Of a DNA stretch of 64,000 bases, positions 1 through 11,539 are shown one piece after another. A model generated the notes under the pieces. It did not search any database. It was given only the letters and a program-made list of their open reading frames with translations, and was not told where the DNA came from. Origin of the DNA: Albifimbria verrucaria (lineage: Eukaryota; Ascomycota; Sordariomycetes; Hypocreales; Stachybotryaceae). The stretch spans positions 1 to 64,000 of the forward strand of contig JAHREC010000028.1 of NCBI GenBank assembly GCA_020081605.1, in the 5' to 3' direction. Position 1 is the first letter of the stretch, and each line of letters opens with the position of its first letter. Made by a program: the position numbers and the translations under genes.

Positions 1-331
1 TGCAGTCCCTAATGATTTTTTTACAGTGGCATGATGTGAGCTTTTGACCATTGGAGAGCGGGCCCTTACGGGTGTTATAATCAGAGAACTCGCCACCCCG
101 CCCCAGACGAACGAACAAACGTTTTGCCGACGACACATCATCTTCATGGACCGATCTAGAAAATTCAAGACAATTGTCTTGCTACACGTACTGGCCACCG
201 TTCCAATCCTCTATTTCTCCATCAACACCTTGATCCATAAGCGCACCAGGACAGAGGGCATCCTCACCCTTTCGGTATTTGAATTCTGGCCCCACCGTTT
301 TAGACCCCGACCCAGCCTTGTTAACCATTAG

Positions 332-939
332 TTGCATAGTTTCAGTCTGGCATATTCCATCGTAGATCCTCAAGGCTTGAATCAGCAGCTCCACTGGATG
401 AAGCCCATGTTGTCCCGCTTGCCGCCATGCCTGGGTCGCTCTCTCGCGAGCCTTGAGGCTCTGGGAAAGCAAATATTACAGAAGGTCCCTACCGGCTGCA
501 CCATAGGCATCACGCAAGCTTGCTTGCTCCAGGGCGCAAGCACTCTTTCGGGATGTAAGCGCTTTCCCATCAAAGACTTTCTTCCTCGCGGTATCGCTTC
601 TGTGTCGTTGGTCGACAGATTGATTGGCATCGTTCCCCGCCTTGACGTCTTCATCGTGGCAGGGCTCGCTTTGGTCTCGGCATCAACGATGATGATTACA
701 GCAAGCTTGCGTTCTCCACGAGCTCGGTACGTATCATTCGGGTTAAGTGTGCTTGGATTCCTTTGCCTACTAGTGTTTGGGGTCTTTACCTAGTCATTGT
801 AACATTGGTAAAGGGCTTAGTGCAAGTCGGTTCATTCCATTACGGAGATGCCTACGTTGCCGCCATCGGTGATATCGTATCTTCATCCATTCATTTGATC
901 ATCTCAGTAAGCTCTCTCCGGTACGGACTGTCAGTGTAA
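332..939 (+). CDS. Partial two-exon membrane protein, unknown family
   Basis: I do not recognise this family. An open frame running to base 726 joins, through an intron at 727-773 (GTACGT donor, CTACTAG acceptor), to a second exon at 774-939 that ends in TAA. The splice restores one frame. The joined C-terminal part has about three hydrophobic stretches: around LDVFIVAGLALVSAS, around GLYLVIVTLVKGL, and IHLIISV near the end. This suggests a small multi-pass membrane protein. I find no convincing in-frame ATG for the start, and the coordinate given is only the left limit of the open frame; more 5' exons may lie before it. An antisense open frame over the same bases lacks this splice-restored continuity. 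Confidence 0.4.
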
Positions 940-995
940 GAATGTACGAGTGTAAGAGTGTAAAAGTGCAAGAGTGTAAAAGTGTAAGAGTGTGT
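935..995. repeat. Degenerate short tandem repeat (AGTGTAAG-like)
   Basis: About six imperfect units of the form GTGTAAGA/GTGTAAAA/GTGCAAGA follow directly after the stop of the preceding gene. It is a minisatellite-like tract with no coding sign. Confidence 0.8.
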
Positions 996-2526
996 GTGGA
1001 AACAGCTGGGCGTTCGAGTTCCACAATTTTGGGGCCAATCCATTCCACTTTCAGGCCATGCTAACTGGCTTACCCCGTACCGAGTTGGCCGCCGCTTCTT
1101 CTATAGGGGACCTGAGCGACCTGAAGGCCGCTGGACGAAAAATACATCAATCACATCACAGGCAAGCCTGCCACCGGCAATGCGATGGCGCAGCCACTTC
1201 CCCATTGTCAATTACTAGCCTTTTCAAACCGTTGTAGTAGCTATTCTATTGCTCTGAAATCTATTCTGAATGACTGCTTCGAAATTTTCGAGTGGTTTTG
1301 TTATGGATGATTGCGACACATTTGATTGCGACCCATTTACGAGCCGTACGTACATGACCTACGCTAATTATGCTTCTTGGGCAAAAATGGCGCGACGTCT
1401 CCTGTGTCTGCCAGCTCATTCAACAAGTGGCATACTTGATTTGACCACACATCAACCCTGTCTATATAGTATTCATCGTCATCATCAGGATAGCCATCCA
1501 AACCCCAATATTCTGGTATCATTTTCGTAATGGCTTTTAATTCATTCAGAAGCTCCTGGAGATTGGGTACGCTGAGCTTCCTTGACAGCGCAGCTTCGCA
1601 AGTCAGCGTGTGGACTAAGACGAGTGAAATGCACTAAAAAAATTTTAAAAAATAAGAAATTAAAAAATAAGAAATATAAAGATAAGAAATTAAAAAATAA
1701 GAAATATAAAGATAAGAAATATAAAAATAAGAAATAAAAAATAAATAAAAACCATCAAAACTAACCTAAGGCACTCGCGAGTAAGAGCGATTGCTGTAGT
1801 AAATTCTGCTGAAAGCTCAGACTTCGGCTTTCCACTCGATGCCGAAATTGCGCTCCGCCATTGAGCCTGAATAAGAGCTTGCCTAAAGCACGGTCCAGCG
1901 TCACCCTCAAATGGACTTCATGCTCCTCGTCGAACTGCTTACAAATCATGCTGCAGAGCAGCAGAATCTTGTAAGTCGTCAGGTCGGCTCTCCAAGGGCA
2001 GCCGTCTGGTTCATGCACGGCCTTGAGATGGGAGTGGAGGCGACGTCTCAGACGATTTCCTCGTCGAAGAAGCTCAGGAGCATGATTGTGGTGGGTTCCG
2101 ATGGTGATTGGGAGTTATTACCAAGACTTGATGACGACACCACATACAATACAAAACACATGTTGCTTGCTATGCTTGAATGTATAAATACCGTACTTTA
2201 GGTAGGTACCGTACAATGGACATTATCTATAGGTAGGTAGGTACTGGGCCGACAACATCTTGACATATTTCACTCATTGAGTCCACTCGTGCAGATGAAA
2301 CAAACTGTCAATGTGCCCTCGTGGGGGCTCAGGCAGTGGCTCCGACAGTGGCTCAATGATCATCGACAACGGGACAAAGAGACAAGATGATGGACTTGCC
2401 TAGCCAGGTTCTATTACTGTACAGCACACTCAACAGGGAAATTGTGTATGTATAAAGGGGGTTAGGATGAGGCTTTGATTGAGCCTCTTACGCAATGCCG
2501 AGCTTGGAAGAAGTTCAATAAGAAAA
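996..2526. other. No supported gene; AT-rich stretch
   Basis: I see no protein family or splice-consistent open frame here. Bases about 1632-1752 form an A-rich tandem tract built on AATAAGAAAT with AAAG variants. Two TAGGTAGGTAC-like tracts occur at about 2200-2245. Confidence 0.6.
1632..1752. repeat. A-rich tandem repeat (AATAAGAAATA-like)
   Basis: Roughly ten head-to-tail units of AATAAGAAAT with AT or AAAG spacers; about 90 percent A+T. No function can be read from it. Confidence 0.85.
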
Positions 2527-3015
2527 ATGTCAAGTGTTGGAACACCCATTAAAACAGAACAAGATTCGCCTATCCAACAGGAGCCGCCGGTTCATTTTTA
2601 CTCTGCTGCAAATGCGCCTCAGAACCCCTGCTGCCTAGACCTTTACAACCGTCTCAGGCAGCTAGAAAAGGAATTGAGCGAGCAGCAAGTGGGTAACCAT
2701 GATCTGATCAACCATTTGTCCTGGTGGACCCAACAATTCGATGAGATGGCTATCGAACGGGACATGCTGCGGCTGGGCTTGGACCAGCACAAAGAGGATA
2801 TTTTGCAAAAGATGAAAGACCTTGCTGAAAGAGACCGGACGATTGCCACGCAGAATTACTTGCTTGGGTTAGCGCATGTGGACGCCCAGAAATTGACGGT
2901 TACTCAGCAGAAGAGCGAGCATACCATCAACCTCCTGAAAGAATACATTGCAGAATTATCTATCACGGAAGATGTAGAAGCAGGATCAGCCAAGAAGCGT
3001 AAAGTGTCTCCTTGA
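2527..3015 (+). CDS. Small predicted nuclear coiled-coil protein
   Basis: An uninterrupted 162-codon frame starts at the first ATG (2527); an upstream in-frame TTG is less likely as a start. The N-terminus carries IKTE, a match to the SUMO consensus (hydrophobic-K-x-E). A heptad-like Leu/Glu-rich helical stretch covers roughly residues 45-140. The C-terminus ends in AKKRKVSP, which resembles a monopartite nuclear localisation signal. These features suggest a small nuclear protein that dimerises through a coiled coil. I recognise no DNA-binding domain and no family. It stands alone, with about 500 bases of featureless sequence on the left and simple repeats on the right. Confidence 0.55.
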   Translation: MSSVGTPIKTEQDSPIQQEPPVHFYSAANAPQNPCCLDLYNRLRQLEKELSEQQVGNHDLINHLSWWTQQFDEMAIERDMLRLGLDQHKEDILQKMKDLAERDRTIATQNYLLGLAHVDAQKLTVTQQKSEHTINLLKEYIAELSITEDVEAGSAKKRKVSP

Positions 3016-3786
3016 ATCTTTTGCATAAATTCGACATACAGTACAATGTATATAGTCTATTGTAGGTACCAGTGTCTACACAAAGCTTAAAAACCACCAT
3101 ATCTTCAAGATGAATGGAAGTGCGTTAGATACGTGTTGTATGATATGCAGCTTACTGTACTTGTGACCCGTGCTGGCTGCAGAGAAATATGCTAGGGCCA
3201 ATCAAATCCTCGTTTGATCAAAGTGTGAAATGAGAATGCCAGGCATTTGTTTGGTTGACACAAACTTTACGTTTCGCCCTACCCTATCCTGTCTTGTCCT
3301 GTACTGTCTTGTCCTACCCTAAACCTGTGTTTACAGTCATGCATGCATTCTGTATGTTGTGCATTTCATCCTGGCTTGCCCTCTTGCGGGGAACGGGACA
3401 AAGGCACCAATAACCAATGTCCTTTAGTCCATTTTTGGCCGTGACGGAGACGCACGTTTGACATCATAGCGGATCTGACACCAGCCTCCCCAAGTGGCTG
3501 ACGCTGTTTTGCCCCTGCAAGGCTAGCTGAAAATTAAGTTCACAAGCCTCCTTATCGTCCAAGCCAATTGATACGAAAGGTGCTCAAGTGGGGCAAGACC
3601 CAATTGTTGACGTCTGGTCGAGAATAGGCCCTCTCCTCTCGTCTTGTCTTGTCTTGTCTTGTCTTGTCCGGTCTTGTCTGGTCTTGTCTGGTCTTGTCTG
3701 GTCCTGTCTGATCTTGTCTGGTCTGGTCTGATCTGGACTCGCCCGGTCCGGTCTGTTCCTTTGTCAATTAAAGCACTTTAGCCCGG
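3016..3786. other. Gene-free stretch with pentanucleotide repeats
   Basis: No gene is supported. It contains TCCTG/TCTTG-type runs at about 3285-3325 and a longer pentanucleotide array at about 3636-3745. The open frame antisense to that array is an artefact of a repeat that lacks stop codons. Confidence 0.6.
3636..3745. repeat. Pentanucleotide microsatellite (TCTTG)n/(TCTGG)n
   Basis: About twenty 5-base units, first pure TCTTG then TCTGG/TCTTG mixtures, degenerating to the right. Confidence 0.95.
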
Positions 3787-4101
3787 ATGTATTGGGCGCC
3801 AATGCTGTGCTGCGACTACAAAAGGTCAAGAGCCTGCCCTTATGGATCATGCCCGTACACTGCTCGGCATACCATGATTTCTTGTAAACATACCCAATGG
3901 TTGAGCCTTCCCAGAAAAGGCCACCAGGCGACGCTTGATGTAAAATTCACGTCTTCAGTGAAAGAATACAGAGAAAGGCAACGTAAGTGCTTCGACAGAT
4001 TTGGAGAGCAGCGGGAAATTGAACGCATGCGATCCTATTATCAAATATTCGAGGACTACACTTCATCGTACAAGCAGGTAGGAATATATTTAGCTGCATA
4101 A
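3787..4101 (+). CDS. Coding-like fragment, charged helical C-terminal half
   Basis: A 104-codon frame opens with ATG at 3787. Its second half (residues about 55-95) is strongly charged and helical, rich in Arg, Glu, Lys and Tyr (for example VKEYRERQRKCF), and ends at a CAG/GTAGGA that could be a splice donor. The first half is Cys-rich and less protein-like. I do not recognise a family. It may be one exon of a longer gene whose other parts are decayed, or chance. Confidence 0.3.
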   Translation: MYWAPMLCCDYKRSRACPYGSCPYTARHTMISCKHTQWLSLPRKGHQATLDVKFTSSVKEYRERQRKCFDRFGEQREIERMRSYYQIFEDYTSSYKQVGIYLAA

Positions 4102-4353
4102 CCACTGGAGTTTTTCACTTACGAAATCAAATGCATGCGTAGATGGTAAGACCAGTTGATAAAATAGAATAATGTCCCCGTTCTGTCCTTAAAATACTAT
4201 GAGCCGAGAAATGATGTTTGCAATCACTCCGCACATTGACCATATTCATGCATCAGTACTCCGAGTCAGATCCCTTGCTGGACAGCTGCGTCCCGGTATC
4301 TATCATTTTCAGAATTTTCACCATAGATTCAAGGCCTTCAGATGATGCCCGCC

Positions 4354-5941
4354 TCATTGCACTCCGCCACCCTCTTGAGTAGGAACATAGCCATGCTGAA
4401 AGACGAGTTCAAGCATGGCTGTATTCTCTCCAAGAATAATTTCTATCAGGATATCTCCCATGACAGAAGACCATCTTGGATTTTTTATGCCATGTACAAG
4501 CAGCTTCTTCATTATCTTGACGCTTCCACCCCGAGCGGCCACGTTGAGAACTGTTTTCTTTGGTTCTATCTTCTGTTGTAGAAGGAAATCTACCATGTCT
4601 TCGAAACATGAACGGCATGCCTGATTGAGTGGATCATCCCTTTTACCTTTTAACCAGTAATACTCCGGGCTCTTACTCATAACATGACGTAACATGAGTA
4701 GGTTTCCGTGTCGTGCATACCATTGCTGGTCTTGCGTCAGCCAATCTTTCAGGAGGATTGTGGTCTCATAAGGATCGCGAAAATTCCTGCCGAGATAATC
4801 GTACACGACGGGCGTGCTCGAAAAGCTTTGAATGTTTTGTAGCTTTCTTTGGTACTATCCCGATTGATCCTGATATGTGATGACACGGCCGGCGGATGAG
4901 GCCTTACGCTTGGGGAAACAAGACGCGGACCAACAGGTCCAGGTCTCCGTTAATCACTGCGCCTCTTATGGCACCGCTGGTTTCCTCACAGGCCCATGAG
5001 ACAAAGCTTTCGTCATCCGTAAAATCATGGGGCTTTTGTGCAGAATGTGCCTCTGGAACAGATCCAGAACGGCAATGTTGCCCCGAAAAGCTGCAATCTC
5101 GATGGGAGATGGAAAAAGATCACGCTGGTCGGTTGGACTATGCGAATTCCCATGTCAGCAATCAGCTCTTTGCGTTCGCCCAATTTTGCAATCCTCGTTC
5201 AGATGAGATTTGTTGTACTTCAGATGCAAGGGCTCGATGACTAGTAGCCTCTTCAGCCTACAACCAATACACTGACCTGCAATCATTTTCACATTTTTGG
5301 AGTAGGTCCGCTGCAACTGTGACCTCGTTGAAGTATGCTGCTGCGCATAGCAAGTTCATTTTGAGACTTGACGGCTGATCCCGGGAATCCGTTGGCGCAG
5401 TGGTAGGGAAAGAAGTCCATACATCACTTGTGGGCCTTATCCACAATTGTCGTTTCCCAGGACGATTCGTCCCTCGCTCTAATGCAAGCCAACATAAGCC
5501 ATGGACTATCTCTTGTACAGACAAGCATTCGTTGCCAATGGCAGCAGTTAGGCTATGCATAGCCTCGGCAGCTTCACGAATCTCAAAAACCGTCCTACAT
5601 CCTTGTTGGTCTCACCAAGGACACGTTGGGCCAGGTAACCCTGCCACAACTTGGCAGCACCATACCGATCGTCGCGCATCTGCCAGTGGTAGCCTACTCG
5701 CAGCGCAGAGACGTCATCTAATAAACGCGATCGATATAGCGCCGGTACGAATTCCTGCTTAAATTGCTCTGCATCGTCAATTAGACATTCTCAAGATAGA
5801 AAAGGGGTTCGTCAAGGCTTGCACTTTCAAAAACGTACTGCATACTAGTCTCAGTCGGACGCCGCGCTTAATGCCTCGAATGAGGATGCAATGGATGATT
5901 ATAATATGCCTGAGTTCTGTAGGCAAACTTAGGATATGCAT
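4354..5941 (-). pseudogene. F-box/ankyrin-repeat protein relic
   Basis: Reading on the minus strand, an ATG at 5941 begins an F-box-like segment (LSLPTELRHII, then IKRGVRLRLVCS). A probable 67-base intron at 5758-5824 joins it in phase to a segment containing PALYRSRLLDD, the usual continuation in fungal F-box-ankyrin proteins. The frame then breaks at about 5590, continues in another frame through NLLCAAAYF (5258-5560), and later segments at about 4915-5040 (AVINGDLDLLVRVL) and 4354-4806 (VLNVAARGGSVKIMKKLLV) carry ankyrin-type repeats. Such proteins are usually SCF-type substrate adaptors. Several frame changes and at least one stop make this a relic, unless some breaks are sequence errors. 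Confidence 0.6.
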
Positions 5942-5984
5942 TGTGGGTCTTGAAATGGAAATGAAGACTTTGGGTTGAATGGAG

Positions 5985-6599
5985 CGAAGCCCGGTCACTC
6001 CTAAACGCAAGTAAAGAAGCACGGGTAATTGCTCTTAGGGAAGCAAAACTGCTTCCTTTCAACACTGCTTTCGACATTTTATACATGGAGCATTTGACGT
6101 TGAAAAATTTCCGAGCCTCACTTCATGACAACGACGAGATCCCGGAATGGATATTGCAAATCGAACACATAGCTGTCCCATTCGGTGATGCCGCCCTCTC
6201 CGAATGGCTACCACATCTTCTTTCACGCTTTCCAGAACTCAGGCATATCTCAATTGTCTTCTCAAGACTCAGCGGTCCATTATGGCCCGAAGATTCATGG
6301 GTCCGACTTACTCTGTGGCAAAGGAGCACCCATCAATCCCATCACTTACATGGAAAGAAGGAAAGAAGATCAAATTCCCATTGAAAACTATGAGCCAGTT
6401 TTTCCCCAATAAATACATAAGAGATGGGCAGCATCGGAAACTACCAATGGTCAGCTCTATCTCAGCCTATGAGTATACGCGATGCGCGGAGGAAGATTTC
6501 AACAGAGCCAAGGAATCAGAGTCACACCACATTCCTCGAATAAGATCCCGGTATATAGGATTTTCGATGAGATATTTTGAGGATTAAGGACTTCAGAGG
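5985..6599 (+). pseudogene. Truncated copy of a 2EXR-domain gene (copy 1)
   Basis: This segment is almost identical to 44277-44892. Comparing the two I see one substitution (T at 6094 against C at 44386) and one missing G (AAAGG at 6320-6324 against AAAGGG in copy 2). The missing G shifts the frame in the middle. It starts inside the 2EXR domain (LLNASKEARVIALREAKLLP) and runs to the same stop at about 6585-6587. It lacks the start of the gene. The copy lies between the divergent F-box relic and the FAD-oxidase relic, and its right edge touches the latter exactly. Confidence 0.85.
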
Positions 6600-7617
6600 A
6601 TGCGACAATGTTGCGAATTTTCGTGTAAGATTATCCTACTGTGCACTTGGACCCCCTTTCTTTCAGATGAAACTCACAATTGACATAACTTAGGCAGTTC
6701 TTGCCAACGGGTCAGTGGTAGACGCCAACCGTACGTCCCACCCTGATTTGTTTTGGGCGTTGCGTGGCGGAGGCAATAACTTTGCTGTCATCAGTCGTTT
6801 TGATATCTACGCATTACCCACAAGACGTTATGTGGGGAGGCACTAGAAACTATAGCGGCGACGCTGCGCCTGCGTTGGTAGATGCTTACGTTCAATACGG
6901 TCATCAAATGGAGTTTATGCCAAGTACATACACCATTACGACACTCTACTATCACAACAATACGCGCTCAGCAACGGTTGATATATATAATCCTGCGCCG
7001 CATCCCCGACGCAAGTGCTGGGCATACTGGATCGAGTCCCACACGTGCATGACAATTGCGGAATTAAATGGGCTTCTGATATTGCTGAAAGTAACTTTGC
7101 TGGGCAACCATACGGCTTTCGACAAACTTACTGGACAGCAACATATCAGTTAGATCAGCAGCTGGCACAGGTTATTCGAGCAATTTTTGAAGAAGAAACC
7201 GTTCACTTAGGCGATTTGCCCAGGCTTGAGGCAAGGCTTATCATGCAGCATTTGTCCCCGGTCATATTGAAGCGAACTAAACGAAGCGGTGGTAATCCTC
7301 TTGGTATCTCGGAATATAACAAGACTTTAATGATTCTTAACCTTGCATTTAGGTGGGAGGAAAAGGCTGATGACTTCAGAATCCTACAAGCTAATATGAA
7401 TATTCAAAATCATATTTCTGAGGTTGCAAAGATGATGGGGCTCGACATTCCATTTCTTTACATGAACTATGCCAGCTCGTTTCAGAACGTGCTACACAGC
7501 TATGGCGCAGATAACTTGAAGAGACTTAGACTTGTCTCCAAGGAGTATGACCCTAAAGGTGTATTTCAGCAGCTTCAATCTGGGTCTTTCAAATTAAGTA
7601 GCCGCACTGGCTGGTGA
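6600..7617 (+). pseudogene. FAD-linked oxidase (BBE-type) relic, 5' truncated
   Basis: The encoded protein matches the C-terminal two-thirds of secreted-type FAD-linked oxidoreductases of the 6-hydroxynicotine oxidase/BBE group. A short exon (CDNVANF) ends at 6624. A 69-base intron at 6625-6693 (GTAAGA donor, TTGACATAACTTAG end) leads in phase to [13 protein letters not shown] and [11 protein letters not shown], the conserved FAD-domain segment. The frame shifts at about 6812 (then [10 protein letters not shown]) and again near 7010. It ends with the BBE-type tail (YMNYASSFQNVLHSYG). The N-terminal flavin-attachment half is absent, because the gene begins exactly where the 2EXR duplicate ends. 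It cannot make a working enzyme as read. Confidence 0.8.
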
Positions 7618-9468
7618 CTAATAAAGTTATAAGATTAGTGGGGCTATTAAACAAATATCAGTTGGATTTAATCTAGGTTAGCTACAATCCTATTCTTCAA
7701 CTCGAATGCAACCCAATTTGCTCGTGAAGATTTTGGCAACCTTTCCCACCCTCAAGGGCTAGTTCGGGCCATGTATCTACAAGCAAAGGTTAGCAATTTA
7801 CCCATGATTCCGTGAAGAGGGTATCATTACTGTAAGATATTTGTGCTACGTCGCCCGATCGCTTGTTTTGACTCGGCACTCTGCTTGACGCCTGCGAATC
7901 TAATGCGTCGGTTCTGCACGTTCGGAACCTTGTCAAAATACTTTCATAGGAGGCACTACATCAACCACCCTTCACCTTGTTCATATTGAACATAACACAG
8001 TCAGAGAGGGCACGGTATGCTTACTTCACCGAACAAGTCGTGTTCAAGTCGGTAATACATCATCTTGCTACCAAGACAGAAATTGCAGATTGTGAGATGC
8101 GACAGGATCACGTCACACCAATGTGCCATTTTATGATATCACGAAATTATTCGGACCATAGCTAATTCTTATCGATTCGACTAGCTATTCTCCTGGGACT
8201 GTCAAACTGTGAATTAGGCACCTTAACTGGTGATAGTCTAGTCTCCTCAGCTTTGTGTCTCTAGCGCGTTCTTGCTGAGGTCCCCACAATGAGTCTATTA
8301 CACGGAAAATAGCATAGAAACATCCATTGGAAATGAGACAGCTTGAGGTGAAATATATTAGCCAAAGGTGCCTAGTTATGGATATGTGACCCCACTGAAA
8401 GTGGCATCTCGGCTACCCAGCTGTGAATGTAGAGGGCTGCTCACAGTCGCATTGACTGATTCAATATGCAACGCAAGGGTGGACTGTTGCAAATTCGACT
8501 AAAATCTGTTGGTCACGTATTTTAAGAATCCTCAGGGTCGTCGTAATGGTTTTCAGAGGATCTTCGCTTATCCAAGCCGAGGTCATTTGAGGAATTAGTA
8601 GCACATACAATACAGTACAATTTGTTGCGACTGGCAGCCTATCCCGGCCGAAGGGGTACTGGTAACTAATGCGTACAGACAACGCTACATTGTCATCCTC
8701 ATCCCTCCGAGCCTATTCTCTGCGATATTCTATCCGCATACGTTAAAGATTACACAGAACCTTACTTTCTGCCTCTTAGTTAAAATACCTTTATAATTGT
8801 ATTTTCCTGTTCTCTTTTACTCTATGTATGTTCCTATAAGTGATGATATTCTTAATCAATTGGCTTCGAGGCCTTTCTTCAAGTATCAAATATTCAATCT
8901 TCAGTAGCTGAAACAGTAAGTGACCGAATGCAATCATGCCTAGCGTCGAGGTACCAGTCGTGACAAAATCGATAGTCATAGCAGGCTCCGTGAACTGGGT
9001 TGCGTCTGGAAGGCAGCCATAGAGAAGGTCTCGGATGATAACATCTCTTAAGAAAATGGTATAAGTTGATGCAATAAATTCAACCGCTCTCAGCATTTCG
9101 TTCGGGATGTATCAATCGTATAGTAAAGGGTATCGCTTCAGTCGGATGGTCCTGTTCTGAATGACGACAGAGGCCGCACGTTACTCGCTTTGCTGTCCAG
9201 TGGCGTGCGGGCCACTTCGGCGTACGAGGCTCTCGGGCTTGGCTGGGGCAGGGTTGTGGTTCGTAGCCCAGTACATGATGTGTTGGCCCTTAATCTGGGC
9301 TGACACAACATGTATCAGCCTCAATTTTGAGTCAGTACATGATGCGCTGGCTCAGACTCCGGAGATCTATGGTTCTGCTGTGATCACCAATTTCCCCATA
9401 TTTCTACGGTAGAGTATAAACACTCCAACAACATATGCACATGGCAGGCGCAGCCCGCATTGGGTATC

Positions 9469-9501
9469 GTTGACGAAAGTTTTCTGCCGACTTTCGTCAA
9501 C
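9469..9501. repeat. Perfect 12-base inverted repeat (hairpin)
   Basis: GTTGACGAAAGT (9469-9480) is followed after 9 bases by its exact reverse complement ACTTTCGTCAAC (9490-9501). The right arm continues into the sequence shared with 15824-15890. It may be the terminus of a decayed DNA transposon or the junction of two head-to-head ends. Confidence 0.85.
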
Positions 9502-9560
9502 TTTTGCGGAGCATATTTTCTCGAAGCGCGGTCTCAAATTTGATCCAACGAACGGAACTC
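9490..9560 (+). repeat. Dispersed repeat, copy 1
   Basis: ACTTTCGTCAACTTT, GGAGCAT, TTTTCTC and AAGCGC, then TTGATCCAACGA, are shared in the same order and spacing with 15824-15890, at roughly 80 percent identity by eye. No coding content. Confidence 0.7.
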
Positions 9561-10753
9561 GTCAGATTCAAATTAGGATTGCAAGAGATTCTCCACTAAA
9601 GTTCACGCGACGAAGATAGGGAACCGAACATGGGCGGACTGTCCACAAAAGGACCATGTCCTAGCATGTAAGCAGGACCGGCAGTCCCATTACGCTACGA
9701 CAGTTTTTGTGGACTGGTGTGGGTGGACTGAACAGGGGCCACTGAGCGCGCAGATTTGCTGTTTTGCGTAACAGATAATCGGGAACAGAAACGGGAATAC
9801 TCAAAATATGTTCCTACATTTGTTCCCACGTGAAAAAGAATCGTACTAATAGATGAGCACTGGTGCATTTTCATACATAGGCCTCCTTCATCATAATGTT
9901 GGTTTGCTCCAGATGACTTTTGGGACACACGTGAGTATGTGTGACGCTTCGCCAAAGAAGTGTGACCGAACAAACGAAACATTCACACGAGCAGTGCGTT
10001 TGGCCTTGAGGTGCGATCAATCAAGCCACAAATATGAGCAGGCATTATGCCAGTTAAGTAGGGTCCAGGGGTTTCCGTTATGCAGTACCAGGCGAAGACG
10101 TCGATTCATGACTAATTATGGTTAATATATTATTGGTGGAGTGAATGATGCCGCGGTGAGCGTAGTTTGTATGAACGTCTTATGCAAAATCGTGTTAGTC
10201 CCTGCATTCTGTAATGGAGAACTGATAATGGAGATGATTGGTCTGACCAAATTTTGTGGCTCGTTCCATGCTGGTAATGGTGGCTGAGACGTACCAGTAT
10301 TGCTCGTCTAGTACAGGGCATGTTCCAGTTTCTTGCAAGATGACGTAATCTTCGTGCATTTTACTCCAGTACACCAACTTCGCCGACGAAAACCGTTCAT
10401 CCAGCCCTTTCTAGCCCCCATTTCGCCGCCAACAACAATTATGAAGTTTAAAAGAAAGTACGCGGTGTGCACCAGGGCAGCTTCGTACTACACGTCATTC
10501 TGAGGGAAGCCGGATGGCGACAGTTGCGCTCGAATGGTGCATAGCGTTAAACCATTAAATCGTAAGGCCAGTGTCGGATACCAGAAACAAATGTTATAGT
10601 GAGCCATTTAAGGATGATGACGTCAAGCTGTCCAGCCCAAAAGTTATTTTGCTCAATGCCGATTTTTATAGCGCGCGAACGTTCGAGCCCTACATTAGAA
10701 GCAGACGTCCCGCCCAGCTCCGCGATCAACAGCTTCACCATTGCTATCTTACG

Positions 10754-11020
10754 ATGAATCGAGATGACTTCACTACTTCGAAGACGTCGCCGCAATGGAC
10801 AGGTGATATATGCCTCCGCTGTGAAGCCCAGACAGACGGCGCTAGTTATTGCTCCAGGAGGTGTCAAGTGGCGGAAGAAGCCAAAGCAGACGCATGGAGG
10901 AAACCTACTTCAGATGTAACAACCACGGACGAAGGGGCATCTGGCACGGCTTATGAAGAGCTGAGAGCGTATAACATTTATTTGGATCAATCAAAGATGC
11001 AGAAAAGGCCGCCACATTAA
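10754..11020 (+). CDS. Ecl1-like life-span regulatory factor (zinc-binding)
   Basis: An 88-codon frame from ATG 10754 contains CLRCEAQTDGASYCSRRC (residues about 20-37), the CxxC plus YCSxxC zinc signature of the fungal Ecl1/2/3 life-span regulatory family, followed by QVAE. The C-terminus (YEELRAYNIYLDQSK) resembles the conserved tail of that family. Family members are small nuclear-associated proteins that extend chronological life span and respond to nutrient or metal stress in fission yeast. At 88 residues it is near the size of yeast Ecl1 and shorter than most filamentous homologues. The Ser-rich middle normal in those is absent, so an internal deletion is possible. Confidence 0.65.
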   Translation: MNRDDFTTSKTSPQWTGDICLRCEAQTDGASYCSRRCQVAEEAKADAWRKPTSDVTTTDEGASGTAYEELRAYNIYLDQSKMQKRPPH

Positions 11021-11539
11021 TATCTTACTGACCTCGAGTGCTACAAGCAGTTGAGCTATTTCTTCCCTCCTAGGCTATACCTATCATTGGCTCGTCGAGG
11101 CCTGGTGGCAAGACTCGCCCTCGTCTTCCGATTCTCGTACGATGTGCCGCCTAGGCCAAGCGCGGACAACATTTTCTTTCATATGAAAAATAAGGCCTAC
11201 AACCTCGCTGGACATATTATGGAGGGCAGCTTAAGGCCTATGCCAGTCACCTCATCCCGCCAGTGACTCCCGGAACGTTACTACGCCATGACACAGCTGA
11301 ACGTCTGGTCCCTGATAAGCGATATTAATACTTTTCGTCAAGGAGCTTCTGCGTTTCGGAATGGTCGAGACTGACCCAAGTTGCAGCGCGATCAGGCTAT
11401 TGTACAACTAAGTAAGATCGACCTAAATCGGTCACTGCTTATTCGCAGTATAAGAGTTTAACCTTTGAAGATTGCTCTGTGAATACCAGCTACATCAGGA
11501 GCCAACAATCCCAGTCTTACTTCGCATCATACCACAGAT
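11021..11539. other. No supported gene
   Basis: An open frame at 11051-11266 has no recognisable domain. I see no other content. Confidence 0.4.

Larger units (their letters stand above)
7621..10753. other. Gene-poor region; inverted repeat and dispersed repeat
   Basis: About 3 kb without a gene I can support. Short open frames at 8461-8682, 8791-9096 (minus; one hydrophobic stretch) and 9161-9412 show no family or splice pattern. It includes the hairpin at 9469-9501 and the start of a dispersed repeat that recurs near 15824. Confidence 0.5.

Noticed and set aside
3552..3767. Minus-strand frame rich in Thr, Arg, Gln and Asp
   Set aside because: It is a translation of a 5-base microsatellite, which simply contains no stops in that frame.
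9161..9412. ATG-initiated 83-codon frame
   Set aside because: No domain, no signal peptide, no introns, and no neighbouring support.
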